In this document: positions 1 through 9,256 of the stretch, piece after piece
How positions within the stretch are numbered: position 1 is the stretch's first letter
Layout of the letters: every line of letters begins with the position of its first letter
Source: Shewanella insulae
Lineage (GTDB): Bacteria > Pseudomonadota > Gammaproteobacteria > Enterobacterales > Shewanellaceae
Assembly (NCBI RefSeq): GCF_009831655.1
Contig: NZ_WRPA01000001.1
Coordinates: 642,437 to 706,436 of the forward strand
DNA: 64,000 nt
Direction of reading: 5' to 3'
Notes under the pieces: model-generated
What the model saw: only the letters and a program-made list of their open reading frames with translations
Told to the model about the DNA's origin: nothing
Databases searched by the model: none
Made by a program: the position numbers and the translations under genes

Positions 1-1
1 T

Positions 2-427
2 GAACAGGGACGCGGCTTTGCCGTGGTCGCCGATGAAGTCAGAACACTAGCTGGACGTACTCAGGCAGCCACGGTTGAGATTAAGTCGATGATCGAGGCC
101 TTACAGTCTGGCTCGCAGGCGCTGACTCAGGTGATGAAACGCACGGTCGATAAGGCCCAAGAGGGCAAGCAGCACGTGCTTGAAACCGGTGAAGATCTTA
201 AGACCATCGCCCACCACAGCGAACGCGTCTATGAGATGAGCGTACTCATCGCCACCTCGGCCGAGGAGCAATCGGCTGTGGCTAACGAGATCGCCACCAA
301 CCTGATGGAGATCCGCAACCAGTCTCATGATGTGGAGCAGTCCGCCAACCAGTCTGTCTCGGGCTGCGATGAGCTGCACGCCACCGCCGAGCAGTTGGAT
401 CAGCTACTCGTCGGCCTGAAAGTCTAG
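2..427 (+). CDS. Methyl-accepting chemotaxis protein, C-terminal part
   Basis: This is the 3' end of a chemoreceptor gene cut by the window edge; the reading frame is open from base 2. The visible 141 residues begin inside the signalling hairpin tip ([20 protein letters not shown]), which binds CheA and CheW, and continue into the descending adaptation helix with its long coiled coil. The same tip occurs in the complete receptor at 52832-54280, and the following residues are very similar, so the two are paralogues. The sensor part lies outside the window, so the ligand cannot be judged. Confidence 0.95.
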   Translation, partial: EQGRGFAVVADEVRTLAGRTQAATVEIKSMIEALQSGSQALTQVMKRTVDKAQEGKQHVLETGEDLKTIAHHSERVYEMSVLIATSAEEQSAVANEIATNLMEIRNQSHDVEQSANQSVSGCDELHATAEQLDQLLVGLKV

Positions 428-495
428 TCACTAATGTTCAAGTCACTAGCATTCTCGTTACTAAAAGCTAGTCACTAAAAACTAGTCGCTTTAAC
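423..495. repeat. Degenerate short repeats of the type CTAGTCACTA
   Basis: Directly after the chemoreceptor stop codon the word TAGTCACTA and close variants (AGTCACTAG, CGTTACTAAAAG, TAGTCGCTT) recur about five times at irregular spacing. A similar tract is found at 32155-32230. The copies are too diverged to define a unit. Confidence 0.4.
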
Positions 496-497
496 GG

Positions 498-524
498 CTT
501 AGGGTGGCCGCTCGTCACCCTAAG
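498..524. terminator. Hairpin after the chemoreceptor gene
   Basis: Nine-base arms CTTAGGGTG and CACCCTAAG enclose a 9-base loop. No T run follows, so it is at best a weak intrinsic terminator for the upstream gene. Confidence 0.35.
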
Positions 525-586
525 CGCGCTTCATAAGAGTTTAATCCTGTTGCATTTTGATTTAATCTTGAGCTATCACTAAATGC

Positions 587-3214
587 ATGAAAGGATCGCA
601 AGCAACTATGGTCGACAATGAGAAAGACGAGGCCAGTTCATTAAACACCCAATGGAAGAACAGCCTCACCTTTAAATTTACCATAGTGCAATTTGTGGTC
701 GCGGTCCTGATCATCGCCTCAAGCATCTGGTTGATCTTCTCGACCGAAAAAAAACATCACATGGATACCCAGCTCTCGCTGAGTCAGAACTATGGCCTGG
801 CGGTCATAGAGCAGCTACAACAGGTCACCTCCAAAATCGAGACGCTGGCGAACACCATAGGCATTGTCGGTGAGACCTATCGCGGCCAGGATGAGGTGGT
901 AAAAGAGCTGATCCCTTCCCTACTGGATATTGGCGAGCGCCATCGGTTGATCGCCGGCGGTGGGATCTGGCCCGAACCCGGCATGTTTGGCAGAGAAAAA
1001 GCACGTAACAGCTTCTTTTGGGCAAGAGATAACCACGATGAGTTTCAATACCTGGACAGCTATAACAGCGCCGACGGCCCTGGCTACCATCAGGCCTTCT
1101 GGTACCTACCCGCTAAATATTTCCAAGACGGGCATACTCATTGGTCTAAGTCCTATGTAGACCCCTTTACCAAGGAGGTGATGATCACCGCCTCAATCCC
1201 CATGCGTGCCGACCATAGCTTCATCGGTGTCGCCACCGTGGATATCGCACTGAGCGGCCTGGACAAACGTTTTGAGTTTTCCGACCAGAACCCTCTCTCC
1301 AAGGGTTACATTCTTGCACTTGACAGCTACAACAAGCTGCTAGCCGATCCCTTCGATGAGGCCAACACAGATCAGGTCACCATGTTGGGTCAGCCACTGA
1401 CTAAGCTGATACAAAAATATCCCCAGCTCGCCCCCATTGCCGAGCGCATAGGGGTTATGGATCAGGCCTTTAGCCAGCAGATCATGACTAGCCCGGCCTA
1501 TCGACCCGAGCAGCTGGAAAAAGTGCTCACACAAACGCCCAGAGACGAACGAGAGCGGCTAACGACACTTATCAATGCGTCAATTAAGGGTAGTCATAGC
1601 AAGGCGTCCATAGTCACCCTTGAGCTTGATAGCGATCCCCTGTTCAACGAGCCAGTACTAGTGTCGATTCTGACTATGGCCCAGACCCAGTGGAAGATCA
1701 TCCTGGTAACGCCGCTTTCGAGTCTATCGCAACAAGCCAATGCCATCGCCCTTAAGATAGGTGCCTTCCTATTGCTGGCTCAGTTGCTGGCCCTGCTCAT
1801 CCTGTTTGTCTTCCAGCACAAACTCTTTATCCGGCCGATTTTTCAAATTGTCTCGGCGCTGCAGAGTGGCAATCTGGGCAGGCTAGAGTTAGACGCCAAC
1901 AAGCGCCAGGATGAGGTGGGTCAACTGGCCAAAGCCTTTATCGCCCGCAGTAATCAGTTGGAGATCGCCTACGCCAGTCTCGATGCCAGCAACCTGGCTC
2001 TCGAGCAGCAGCTTGCGATGCAGCAATTAGCGCAGCAGGAGTTGGAAAACAAGAAGGAGTTGATTAATTCCCTGCTCAATGCCTCGCAAAATCTTATCTG
2101 CATCAAGGATACTCAGGGGTGCTACTCCCTGGTCAACGATAAATTCTGTGAGGTGATGGGGATAGAGCGAAGCCGGGTCATCGGCATGCGCGACGCCGAT
2201 CTCTACCCATCACGAATCGCCGAGATCATCAATCATCACGACCGCATCATCCTAGATAGCGATCAGGCACAGAGCTTCGAGCAACCTATGCCGACCGTAC
2301 ATGGAGAGCGTATCTATCTGATCACTAAGTACCCCATCAAGGACAAGGATGGCAACATCATCGCCCTGGGTGCCATGGCGGTGGATATCAGTAGCCTCAA
2401 GGCCAAACAAGCCGAATTGGAGCAGACCATCAAGCTGCAGACGGCTAGAAACACTGAGTTAAAGCAGGCACTGGATGCCAAGCCTCAGCCCAAGCAGCAG
2501 GAAGATGTCGAGCCCCAAGGGATAGACCAATTCAAGCAGATAGAATTGGCTCAGGAAGCTATCTTGCCACAGATGTTACATCAATTGCTGCGCCAGGAGC
2601 TTCAGGCGCTAGAACAGATCTTTATTCTTTTACGTCAGTTGGACGCAAATGCCATAGATGAAGTTCATCTCGACCAGTTCACCGAAGCCCTAACCACGCA
2701 GATAGACATCATACGCCATGGTCAGTCTTTGATAAGCGCCGATCTCACAGATATCCGCGCCACAGTGGCCGATCGCTTCTTGCAAGATCTCGTCGCCATG
2801 CTAGCGCCTCAGCTGGCGGCCAGGGAGGTCGAGGTACTCATCGATTGTCCCCACCACCTGACCTTGCCCATCTCCCCTTGGCATTTCCTAATGCTCTGCC
2901 ACAGGCTGCTCAGTAACAGCCTGCAGCATGCGTTTCCTGATGAGCAAGCATTCAATCGACCAAAGCGTCTCACCATCGGCGTTCGTTACCAAGAGGAGGT
3001 GCTCACCCTGACCCTAAGGGATAATGGTGTGGGGATCAGTCCGGAACGTCTCGACAAGCTATCCCATGCCCTGGCGAACCAAGACGATGCACGGGGCTCG
3101 CTGATCAATATCAACCGTTGGCTAAAGACACAATTCGGTGGCAGCCTCAGTATCACCAGCCAGAGCGCGCAGTTTACCGAGCTGGTCTGTGAGCTGCCAC
3201 TTGATAAGGCATAA
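587..3214 (+). CDS. Cache-HAMP-PAS sensor protein with a kinase-like ATPase end
   Basis: An inner-membrane sensor of 875 residues. TM1 is at about 33-51, followed by a large periplasmic region resembling a double Cache domain, TM2 at about 388-408, a HAMP segment and coiled coil, a PAS domain at about 490-610, and a C-terminal GHKL-type ATPase region. The N box (HRLLSNSLQHAF, about 772) and G1 box (DNGVG, about 811) are present. The expected phospho-acceptor H-E/D-x-x-T/P motif is not seen in the helical region before it, and the last glycine box is poor (RGSLININRW). It may be a degenerate kinase or one with an unusual dimerisation domain. No response regulator gene is adjacent. ATG 608, preceded by AAAGGA at a long spacing, is an alternative start. 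Confidence 0.8.
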   Translation: MKGSQATMVDNEKDEASSLNTQWKNSLTFKFTIVQFVVAVLIIASSIWLIFSTEKKHHMDTQLSLSQNYGLAVIEQLQQVTSKIETLANTIGIVGETYRGQDEVVKELIPSLLDIGERHRLIAGGGIWPEPGMFGREKARNSFFWARDNHDEFQYLDSYNSADGPGYHQAFWYLPAKYFQDGHTHWSKSYVDPFTKEVMITASIPMRADHSFIGVATVDIALSGLDKRFEFSDQNPLSKGYILALDSYNKLLADPFDEANTDQVTMLGQPLTKLIQKYPQLAPIAERIGVMDQAFSQQIMTSPAYRPEQLEKVLTQTPRDERERLTTLINASIKGSHSKASIVTLELDSDPLFNEPVLVSILTMAQTQWKIILVTPLSSLSQQANAIALKIGAFLLLAQLLALLILFVFQHKLFIRPIFQIVSALQSGNLGRLELDANKRQDEVGQLAKAFIARSNQLEIAYASLDASNLALEQQLAMQQLAQQELENKKELINSLLNASQNLICIKDTQGCYSLVNDKFCEVMGIERSRVIGMRDADLYPSRIAEIINHHDRIILDSDQAQSFEQPMPTVHGERIYLITKYPIKDKDGNIIALGAMAVDISSLKAKQAELEQTIKLQTARNTELKQALDAKPQPKQQEDVEPQGIDQFKQIELAQEAILPQMLHQLLRQELQALEQIFILLRQLDANAIDEVHLDQFTEALTTQIDIIRHGQSLISADLTDIRATVADRFLQDLVAMLAPQLAAREVEVLIDCPHHLTLPISPWHFLMLCHRLLSNSLQHAFPDEQAFNRPKRLTIGVRYQEEVLTLTLRDNGVGISPERLDKLSHALANQDDARGSLININRWLKTQFGGSLSITSQSAQFTELVCELPLDKA

Positions 3215-3250
3215 AAAATCCCCGGTGAATTTTGATAGCTCACCGGGGAT
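3213..3250 (-). terminator. Intrinsic terminator of the retropepsin-like gene
   Basis: A perfect 11-bp inverted repeat (ATCCCCGGTGA) lies between two convergent genes. Read on the minus strand, the stem is followed by a run of six T, so it serves the gene at 3290-4174. Confidence 0.85.
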
Positions 3251-3289
3251 CTGCATTAACAAAATAAGCTAGCTTTAACGTCAAACTGG

Positions 3290-4174
3290 CTATTTGGAAA
3301 CATCCACCAAATAGTGTCCCTGTAGCCAGTTACGACCGATCAACAGCTTATTCGTCATCTTGGAGCGATCCCTAAGATTAACCTTAACCTTATACTCCCT
3401 GCCCGGCTCTCCCACATTTAGCTCGACCATGTAACGTACCTCGCTACCCTGTGCATTGCGAATAAGAGAGGTTTCGACGATACGGGCATGGACACGTTTT
3501 GTTTCACCTTTCTCGTTTTCCGTGGTAAAAGAAAGCATCTTGCCGACATTTTTTTCCATATCCTCGACACCGTTCTCTATCTTGAGATCCACAGCATGCA
3601 GTGAGTTTTCTACCGCGCCGGTATCGATTCGAGTGTCAAATAGTAAGCCAGTCTCTAGGATACTGATGGGCGCCCTGGCGCCGATGACTCGCTTTTGGGC
3701 GACATCCACCACATACTTGCCTTTGAGCCAGTTACGGCCGATCAGCAGCTTGTAGTCCATGTGGCCTCTGTCTCTGAGGTTAACCTTGACCTTGCGAGTC
3801 TCGCCGGCAAAGCCCACATGCATCTCCACCATGTAGCGGGTCTCTGTGCCTTGGGAGTTGCTGACGGTAGAGGTTTTAACTATCTTGGCGCTGAGTCGCT
3901 TGCGCTCGCCGGCGGCATTCTCCGTGGAAAACCAGATCCTCTTGCCCACGTTGTCAGCCATCTTCTTGGCACTACCCCCTTGGATCTCGAGATCGAAGGC
4001 GTGCAGAGAGGTATTACCGGCGCCGGTATCGATACGCGCCTGATAGACAAGTCCAATTTCATCCACCGACATCATGGCGGTCTGACCGATCACGGCTTTC
4101 GACTCTGCATAGGCTGGCGCTAGGAGAAACACCGCGACTAATGTAAACGCTCTAAAGGTCAACGTTTTAATCAT
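3290..4174 (-). CDS. Exported protein with two retropepsin-like (DUF785) domains
   Basis: A 294-residue protein with a cleavable signal peptide (residues 1 to about 23, ending AYA). The mature part is two homologous halves of about 130 residues. Each carries an aspartic-protease-like D-T-G-A motif (ARIDTGAGNTSLHA and TRIDTGAVENSLHA), then a conserved RYMVE strand and the signature LLIGRNWL. This is the PF05618 family, once called ATP-dependent zinc protease and now viewed as retropepsin-like. Family members usually have one domain, so this is an internal duplication. Two DTG motifs in one chain could form a pseudo-dimeric active site, but that is inference. A terminator follows. Confidence 0.85.
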   Translation of the reverse strand: MIKTLTFRAFTLVAVFLLAPAYAESKAVIGQTAMMSVDEIGLVYQARIDTGAGNTSLHAFDLEIQGGSAKKMADNVGKRIWFSTENAAGERKRLSAKIVKTSTVSNSQGTETRYMVEMHVGFAGETRKVKVNLRDRGHMDYKLLIGRNWLKGKYVVDVAQKRVIGARAPISILETGLLFDTRIDTGAVENSLHAVDLKIENGVEDMEKNVGKMLSFTTENEKGETKRVHARIVETSLIRNAQGSEVRYMVELNVGEPGREYKVKVNLRDRSKMTNKLLIGRNWLQGHYLVDVSK

Positions 4175-4200
4175 AAAAAATACCCTAAACCCAATGAAAC

Positions 4201-4222
4201 AAAAGCCGACTTCATGTCGGCC
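4201..4222 (-). terminator. Intrinsic terminator of the STAS-like gene
   Basis: Arms GCCGAC and GTCGGC with a 5-base loop. On the minus strand the stem is followed by TTTTGTTT. It lies just after the stop of the gene at 4243-4608. Confidence 0.7.
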
Positions 4223-4242
4223 TATTCGAAATTGTTAATCGG

Positions 4243-4608
4243 CTAACCTGCTTCTAGCCAGTGTACGGCCTCGTCTGCCCCCTGGCGAGCAAATACCTTG
4301 ATGGGACACGGCGCCATATAGGCCATCATCTTAGCCGTGTTGGCCACCCATTCGCTATCTGTGATGATGGCGACTCTGGAAAAGTCCGTCAAATGAAAGA
4401 AGCCTAATTTGGCATCATCCCACAAGGTCTCAACAGAAAACCCTTCAAATTCGTCACTAAATTCATACCAGAGTTTAATCGTTGAATGATCTTGCAACTT
4501 GCTCTCTATCGCCGGCACTAGGGTCTCATCATAGTCGGCCCGAGAAAGCACGCCTTTGGCCTTCACCGCCACAATATCATGATGGAATCCCGCGAGTAGT
4601 TCGATCAT
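4243..4608 (-). CDS. STAS/SpoIIAA-like protein
   Basis: A cytoplasmic protein of 121 residues resembling the SpoIIAA-like STAS family (often annotated STAS/SEC14-domain protein). It has alternating strands and helices, the conserved WYE stretch (IKLWYEFSDEF) in the middle, and RVAIITD towards the end. The ATG at 4608 is chosen because AGAGGTGG precedes it; an in-frame GTG lies two codons upstream. The precise role of the family is not settled. It sits between two other small genes on the same strand and has its own terminator. Confidence 0.75.
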   Translation of the reverse strand: MIELLAGFHHDIVAVKAKGVLSRADYDETLVPAIESKLQDHSTIKLWYEFSDEFEGFSVETLWDDAKLGFFHLTDFSRVAIITDSEWVANTAKMMAYMAPCPIKVFARQGADEAVHWLEAG

Positions 4609-4626
4609 CGCCACCTCTCCCTAGGT

Positions 4627-4914
4627 TCAATAGACAAAGTGATAAACGAAGAGACAAAACAAAGTACAAGTACAGACACAGTGAAGCAGATGCTCATTGA
4701 TATTGGGGCCCAAGCGGATGTACCTGTAGTGACGCATAAACTGAACCCCTAACCAGACTAAGATAAAGGGCACAAAGGGTAATGAGACCACGAAGGGAAT
4801 AAACCCCCAGCCAAAGGCCTGTGCATTAGCGCTAAAGATCTGAAAAATGACCCAAAACAAGACTAAAACAGCATAGATAACAAAATGTTGTTTACTGATA
4901 GAGGCTGCAGACAT
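4627..4914 (-). CDS. Small inner-membrane protein, unknown function
   Basis: A 95-residue hydrophobic protein with two clear membrane segments near the N-terminus (about 11-30 and 36-58), a basic middle (MRHYRYIRLG) and a hydrophobic Cys-rich end that could be a third segment. I do not recognise the family. GGGAAG precedes the ATG at good spacing, which supports a real gene. It lies 18 bases before the STAS-like gene and is probably transcribed with it. Confidence 0.6.
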   Translation of the reverse strand: MSAASISKQHFVIYAVLVLFWVIFQIFSANAQAFGWGFIPFVVSLPFVPFILVWLGVQFMRHYRYIRLGPNINEHLLHCVCTCTLFCLFVYHFVY

Positions 4915-5013
4915 CCAAACAAACTTCCCAATTTCGCTCTTATGCTAACAGTAGGAATAAAGCCTGACATTCTCAAGCAGTGAGTTGTAAACACCTGTTT
5001 CGGATTACAAAAC

Positions 5014-5364
5014 CTAAGCTTGCATCTTGGCAATTTCCTGATCGAATAAATTTTTGATCAATCCGGAAAACTCGGTAATAAACAGGGTCTGCTCTTGAGT
5101 CGCGTTATGCTTGGCCACGTTAGCCAAGATCTCTTCTAAATCATAGACGATGGCGTCGACTTCTCGAATCACCATGTTACGCTCGGCAAAGGTTAAGGAG
5201 GGATTCTGACCACACACCATAATGATCTGGGCCGCCAGTTGCTCTTCGAATAACTCCATGACGGTCTCGCCACCTACCCCACCGGCTTCGGAGGACTCGA
5301 ATAGGCCTAAATGCTCGGTAAGATATTGTATTAAATGTATGTATCCGTCTTTATCAGTAACCAT
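5014..5364 (-). CDS. DUF3802 family protein
   Basis: A 116-residue acidic, soluble, mostly helical protein. It matches my memory of the DUF3802 family found in Shewanella, Vibrio and Aeromonas (start MVTDKDGYIHLIQYL, centre LTFAERNMVIREVDAIVYDLEEIL). No catalytic motif is visible. The ATG at 5364 is preferred because AGGG lies seven bases upstream; an in-frame upstream extension has no such site. Function unknown. Confidence 0.7.
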   Translation of the reverse strand: MVTDKDGYIHLIQYLTEHLGLFESSEAGGVGGETVMELFEEQLAAQIIMVCGQNPSLTFAERNMVIREVDAIVYDLEEILANVAKHNATQEQTLFITEFSGLIKNLFDQEIAKMQA

Positions 5365-5482
5365 TTTTAGCCCTAAGCACACGACTTATATATGAGCATG
5401 GTATAGCCCATGCTCAATATCCAGTTTCTACCGCCATTATGGTATAAATCATGTGTACAATCTTGTTGTTAGTGCACGTTTT

Positions 5483-6058
5483 TTATCGCTTTAAGGTTAA
5501 AACGAAAGAAACTGGCACCGCCTTGCTGATAGCCGAAAGCCCGGCTAACTCCCTGAGCTTTTCCACTCCAGGGGTTAAACCGAAATCGCCGGCATTCACT
5601 ACCAAGGGGGCCTCGCTGGCCACCATTAACTTATCCTTCGCTACCTTAGCCACACTGACCATCACAGGTAGGGTCTGACTCTTGCCATGTAGGCTGATCT
5701 TTGCGTCGACACTCATGGACATGATGCTACCCACACTGGCCTTATCTATCGCCTGCCCGTCTATACTCGCACTTAATTCGACACTCGGATACTGTGCGGT
5801 GTCGAACAGTATCTCTTTCATGCGCTGATCGCGGATCTCCACATTGGTGACCACACTGTTGAGCGGAATCGATAAATTAAAGGCACCGGCATCGCTAAGC
5901 TGACCAGAGACCTGAGTAAAATGGTGCACCTCGGCGATGTCGCCTTTCTTGATTGAAATAAAGTTAACACGCGAATCTTGGTTACTCACCTGCCAATCGG
6001 CCGAATAGGCGTTTAAGCTTAAGATCCCCAGTCCAACAGCCATGATCAATGTTTTCAT
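5483..6058 (-). CDS. YceI family periplasmic protein
   Basis: A 191-residue protein with a signal peptide (residues 1 to about 19, ending NAYSA) and the YceI lipocalin-like beta-barrel fold. Hallmarks seen are the N-terminal SRVNFISIKKGDIAEVHHF and the central VEIRDQRMKEILFDTAQYP. YceI proteins bind amphiphilic or polyisoprenoid ligands in the periplasm and are often linked to stress or alkaline growth. The gene stands alone, with AGCGGAAA just before the ATG. Confidence 0.9.
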   Translation of the reverse strand: MKTLIMAVGLGILSLNAYSADWQVSNQDSRVNFISIKKGDIAEVHHFTQVSGQLSDAGAFNLSIPLNSVVTNVEIRDQRMKEILFDTAQYPSVELSASIDGQAIDKASVGSIMSMSVDAKISLHGKSQTLPVMVSVAKVAKDKLMVASEAPLVVNAGDFGLTPGVEKLRELAGLSAISKAVPVSFVLTLKR

Positions 6059-6180
6059 TTTCCGCTCCGTTTATCACCCTAAGTCCATTGAAGAAACCAA
6101 GCTATTCTAATGATTAGCAAGGTAATCTTATCTATATTAGCCTAAACCAACGGATTATGAATCACTAAATTAGCCGCAAT

Positions 6181-6206
6181 AAAAAAGCCCTAACTCGGTT
6201 AGGGCT
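6181..6206 (-). terminator. Intrinsic terminator of topA
   Basis: Nine-base arms AGCCCTAAC and GTTAGGGCT around a 4-base loop. On the minus strand it is followed by six T, 40 bases after the topA stop codon. Confidence 0.9.
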
Positions 6207-6244
6207 CTTAACAAGTGAATGACAGCCTGTCAGTTAGACAGCGT

Positions 6245-8899
6245 CTAGGCCTTCTTCTTCGCCTTTGGTTTAGGCTTAGCCTTGGCTTCGCTGACCCACT
6301 TACCGTCGATATATTTGGCCGTCCAACCGGTCGCCTTGCCATCGACCTCGGTCGCCACGTACTGCTCCTTCGTCTTACGGCTAAAGCGAACAAACGCCTT
6401 ATTGCCTTCATCGTCGGTCACTGGCGCATCCGCCAGATACTGATATTTAGGCCATAGGAATTCACGATACTTCACCAGCTCTTCGACTAGCGGCGCCCGG
6501 GTTTCGCGAGATTTAGGGAAGGTACTTGCGGCCATAAAAATCCCCGCGGCACCATCTCTGAGCACAAAGTAACCGTCAGACTTAGTACACTTAAGCTCCG
6601 GAAGATGGATAGGATCTTCTTTTGGTGGTGCGACTTCACCATTTTTCAACAGTTTACGCGTATTCTTACACTCGCTGTTGGTGCAGCCGAAATACTTGCC
6701 AAAACGGCCATTTTTCAGCTCCATGTCGTTGCCACAGCGATCGCATTCTATGATGGGTCCTTCATAACCCTTGATCTTAAACTGACCCTGTTCGACCTCA
6801 TAACCGCCACAGATGGGGTTATTACCACACACGTGCAGCTTACGCTTCTCATCGATAAGATAGTTATCCATGGCCGTACCACAGACATCACATCTATGCT
6901 TGGCTCTTAGCGCATCGGTTTCGGCATCTTCGCTGTTTTCGCTGACCGCCTCTTCACCCGGCGTCAGGTTCATGGTCGTCTTACAACGCTCTTTCGGCGG
7001 CAAAGCATAACCAGAGCAGCCCAGGAATACACCTGTAGTGCCGGTGCGGATCCCCATTGGACGTCCACAGGTAGGGCAGGCGATATCCGTGAGCACCATC
7101 TCGTTGGGGCGCATACCGCCCTCTTCGGGTGGCAGCTCGGCCTTTTCAAGTTGGCCGGTCAAATCTTTGTAGAAGGCGTCCAGCACCTTCTTCCACTCGA
7201 GCTGGCCCTGGGCCACGTTGTCTAGGGTCTGCTCCATACCGGCGGTGAAGTCGTAGCTCATCAGCTCTTCGAAGCTGCCGATCAGGCTTTCGCTGACGAT
7301 CTCGCCCATCTTCTCGGCATAGAAGCGACGGTTCTCGACCTTCACATAACCCCGGTCTTGAATGGTAGAGATGATGGTTGCGTAGGTCGATGGGCGGCCA
7401 ATACCACGCTTTTCGAGCTCCTTCACCAGGGAGGCTTCACTGTAGCGAGCGGGCGGCTTAGTAAAGTGCTGCTTAGGTGACAACTCCTGTAGCGCCAGGG
7501 TGTCTCCTTCGGCGACCAAGGGCAGGGTATTGTCTTCCTCATTTTTCTTCTTAAGGGCGGTTTGCACCCGAGTCCAACCGTCGAACTTAAGGGTACGACC
7601 ACTGGCTTTAAGCTCATAATCTCCTGCGGTCACAGTCAGACGCGTGGCATCATATTTGGCAGGAGTCATCTGACAGGCAACAAATTGGCGCCAAATCAGC
7701 TCATAGAGGCGCTGAGCGTCTCTCTCCATATCGGTTAGACTGCTGGCTCTGACATTCACATCAGATGGGCGAATCGCTTCGTGCGCCTCCTGGGCGCCTT
7801 CTTTGCTGCCATAGCGAAGCGGTGCCTCAGGCAGGTACTTATCGCCGAACTCCTTGCCAATCATGTCCCGCACGCTATCGAGGGCTTCCTGACTCAAGTT
7901 GGTCGAATCGGTACGCATATAGGTGATATGACCCGCCTCATAGAGACGCTGGGCCATCATCATGGTCTTCTTGACGCCAAAGCCGAGGCGAGTACTAGCC
8001 GCCTGCTGAAGCGTCGAGGTAATAAAGGGCGCCGAAGGCTTGCTGGAAGTCCCTTTTACCTCGCGGCTGGTGACCTGATACTGGCTGTCTTGCAGTGCGT
8101 TAACCGCCACCATGGCCTGGTCTTCGTTTACGGGGTTAAAGTTCTCCCCCTTAAACTTAGCCACCTGCATCTTGAGCCCTTCGTTACCTAGGGTGGTCAG
8201 CTCTGCGTGAATGTCCCAAAATTCTTCGGGCACGAACGCTTTGATCTCACCTTCACGCTCGACCACAAGTCGAGTCGCCACCGACTGCACCCTACCGGCA
8301 GAGAGACCACGCGCCACCTTCTTCCAAAGCAAGGGCGACACCATGAAGCCCACCACGCGATCGAGAAAACGTCTCGCCTGTTGGGCATTAACCATATTGG
8401 TGTTGAGCTGCGACGGATGACTAAATGCCTCTTGAATCGCGCTCTTGGTGATTTCGTTAAACACCACACGCTGATAGCGCTCTGGATCGCCACCAATCAC
8501 TTCTTGAAGATGCCAAGCAATTGCCTCTCCCTCTCTATCCAAATCGGTTGCGAGGTAGATATGGTCTGCATTTTCAGCAAGTGACTGTAATTCTTTGACA
8601 ACTTTTTCTTTGCCCGGCAGTGTCTGATACTTAGCCTTCCAGCCTCGCTCGGGATCGACCCCCATACGCGCAACCAGGGCTTTCTTTGCTTTTGCTGCCT
8701 TATATTTAGCCTTCTCTTCGGGGGACATCTTACGCACTTCGGCAGGCGATTTCGTCGCCGAACTGGCGTCACTGGTGGATGAGGTAGGAAGATCACGGAT
8801 GTGACCTACACTCGATTTTACGATGTAATCTTTGCCGAGATATTTGTTAATAGTCTTGGCTTTGGCCGGTGATTCGACAATAACTAGCGATTTACCCAT
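6245..8899 (-). CDS. topA: DNA topoisomerase I
   Basis: Type IA topoisomerase of 884 residues that relaxes negative supercoils. The N-terminus ([19 protein letters not shown]) is the Toprim domain and fixes the start at 8899; an in-frame ATG 48 bases upstream would add residues not in the family. The active-site tyrosine lies in ITYMRTDST at about residue 325. Three C-terminal four-cysteine zinc modules begin near residues 605 (CPTCG), 668 (CDVCG) and 718 (CDRCG), followed by a basic Lys/Ala/Pro tail. The length is close to E. coli TopA (865). It is divergent from astB and has its own terminator. Confidence 0.97.
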   Translation of the reverse strand: MGKSLVIVESPAKAKTINKYLGKDYIVKSSVGHIRDLPTSSTSDASSATKSPAEVRKMSPEEKAKYKAAKAKKALVARMGVDPERGWKAKYQTLPGKEKVVKELQSLAENADHIYLATDLDREGEAIAWHLQEVIGGDPERYQRVVFNEITKSAIQEAFSHPSQLNTNMVNAQQARRFLDRVVGFMVSPLLWKKVARGLSAGRVQSVATRLVVEREGEIKAFVPEEFWDIHAELTTLGNEGLKMQVAKFKGENFNPVNEDQAMVAVNALQDSQYQVTSREVKGTSSKPSAPFITSTLQQAASTRLGFGVKKTMMMAQRLYEAGHITYMRTDSTNLSQEALDSVRDMIGKEFGDKYLPEAPLRYGSKEGAQEAHEAIRPSDVNVRASSLTDMERDAQRLYELIWRQFVACQMTPAKYDATRLTVTAGDYELKASGRTLKFDGWTRVQTALKKKNEEDNTLPLVAEGDTLALQELSPKQHFTKPPARYSEASLVKELEKRGIGRPSTYATIISTIQDRGYVKVENRRFYAEKMGEIVSESLIGSFEELMSYDFTAGMEQTLDNVAQGQLEWKKVLDAFYKDLTGQLEKAELPPEEGGMRPNEMVLTDIACPTCGRPMGIRTGTTGVFLGCSGYALPPKERCKTTMNLTPGEEAVSENSEDAETDALRAKHRCDVCGTAMDNYLIDEKRKLHVCGNNPICGGYEVEQGQFKIKGYEGPIIECDRCGNDMELKNGRFGKYFGCTNSECKNTRKLLKNGEVAPPKEDPIHLPELKCTKSDGYFVLRDGAAGIFMAASTFPKSRETRAPLVEELVKYREFLWPKYQYLADAPVTDDEGNKAFVRFSRKTKEQYVATEVDGKATGWTAKYIDGKWVSEAKAKPKPKAKKKA

Positions 8900-9256
8900 A
8901 GAATGATCTGCGCCAAAAAGTCTCAAAATTCTGTAAATTGGCTCCATATATAGAGGGTTGTATCAATAGTTTCAAGCTAATCCCTGTTTTATTTGTTACG
9001 GCGAGCCAATTTTTAACCGTTTTTGAAAAAAATGTGAAAAATAATATTGCGTAATTAAAAACTAATATTTCATTATTCCCCAACTAGCAAGCAATACTTA
9101 TGCATTTCTGAGCCCATATCACAGATAAGGCCCCATTCTCCTAGCTTGTTATGCCCTAAAGCTCAAGTATACTGGTGCACAAATTCAGCGAATGACGGCG
9201 CCTTTTCACCCTGTAACGGCGCATTATTAAAGCAATAATAACTTGAAGGATATGCA
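8900..9256. other. Intergenic region between divergent topA and astB
   Basis: 357 bases that must hold both promoters. The half near topA is AT-rich (runs such as TTTTTGAAAAAAATG). No convincing operator was identified; an ArgR site might be expected for astB but no clear ARG box is visible. AAGGATATGCA precedes the astB ATG. Confidence 0.5.
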
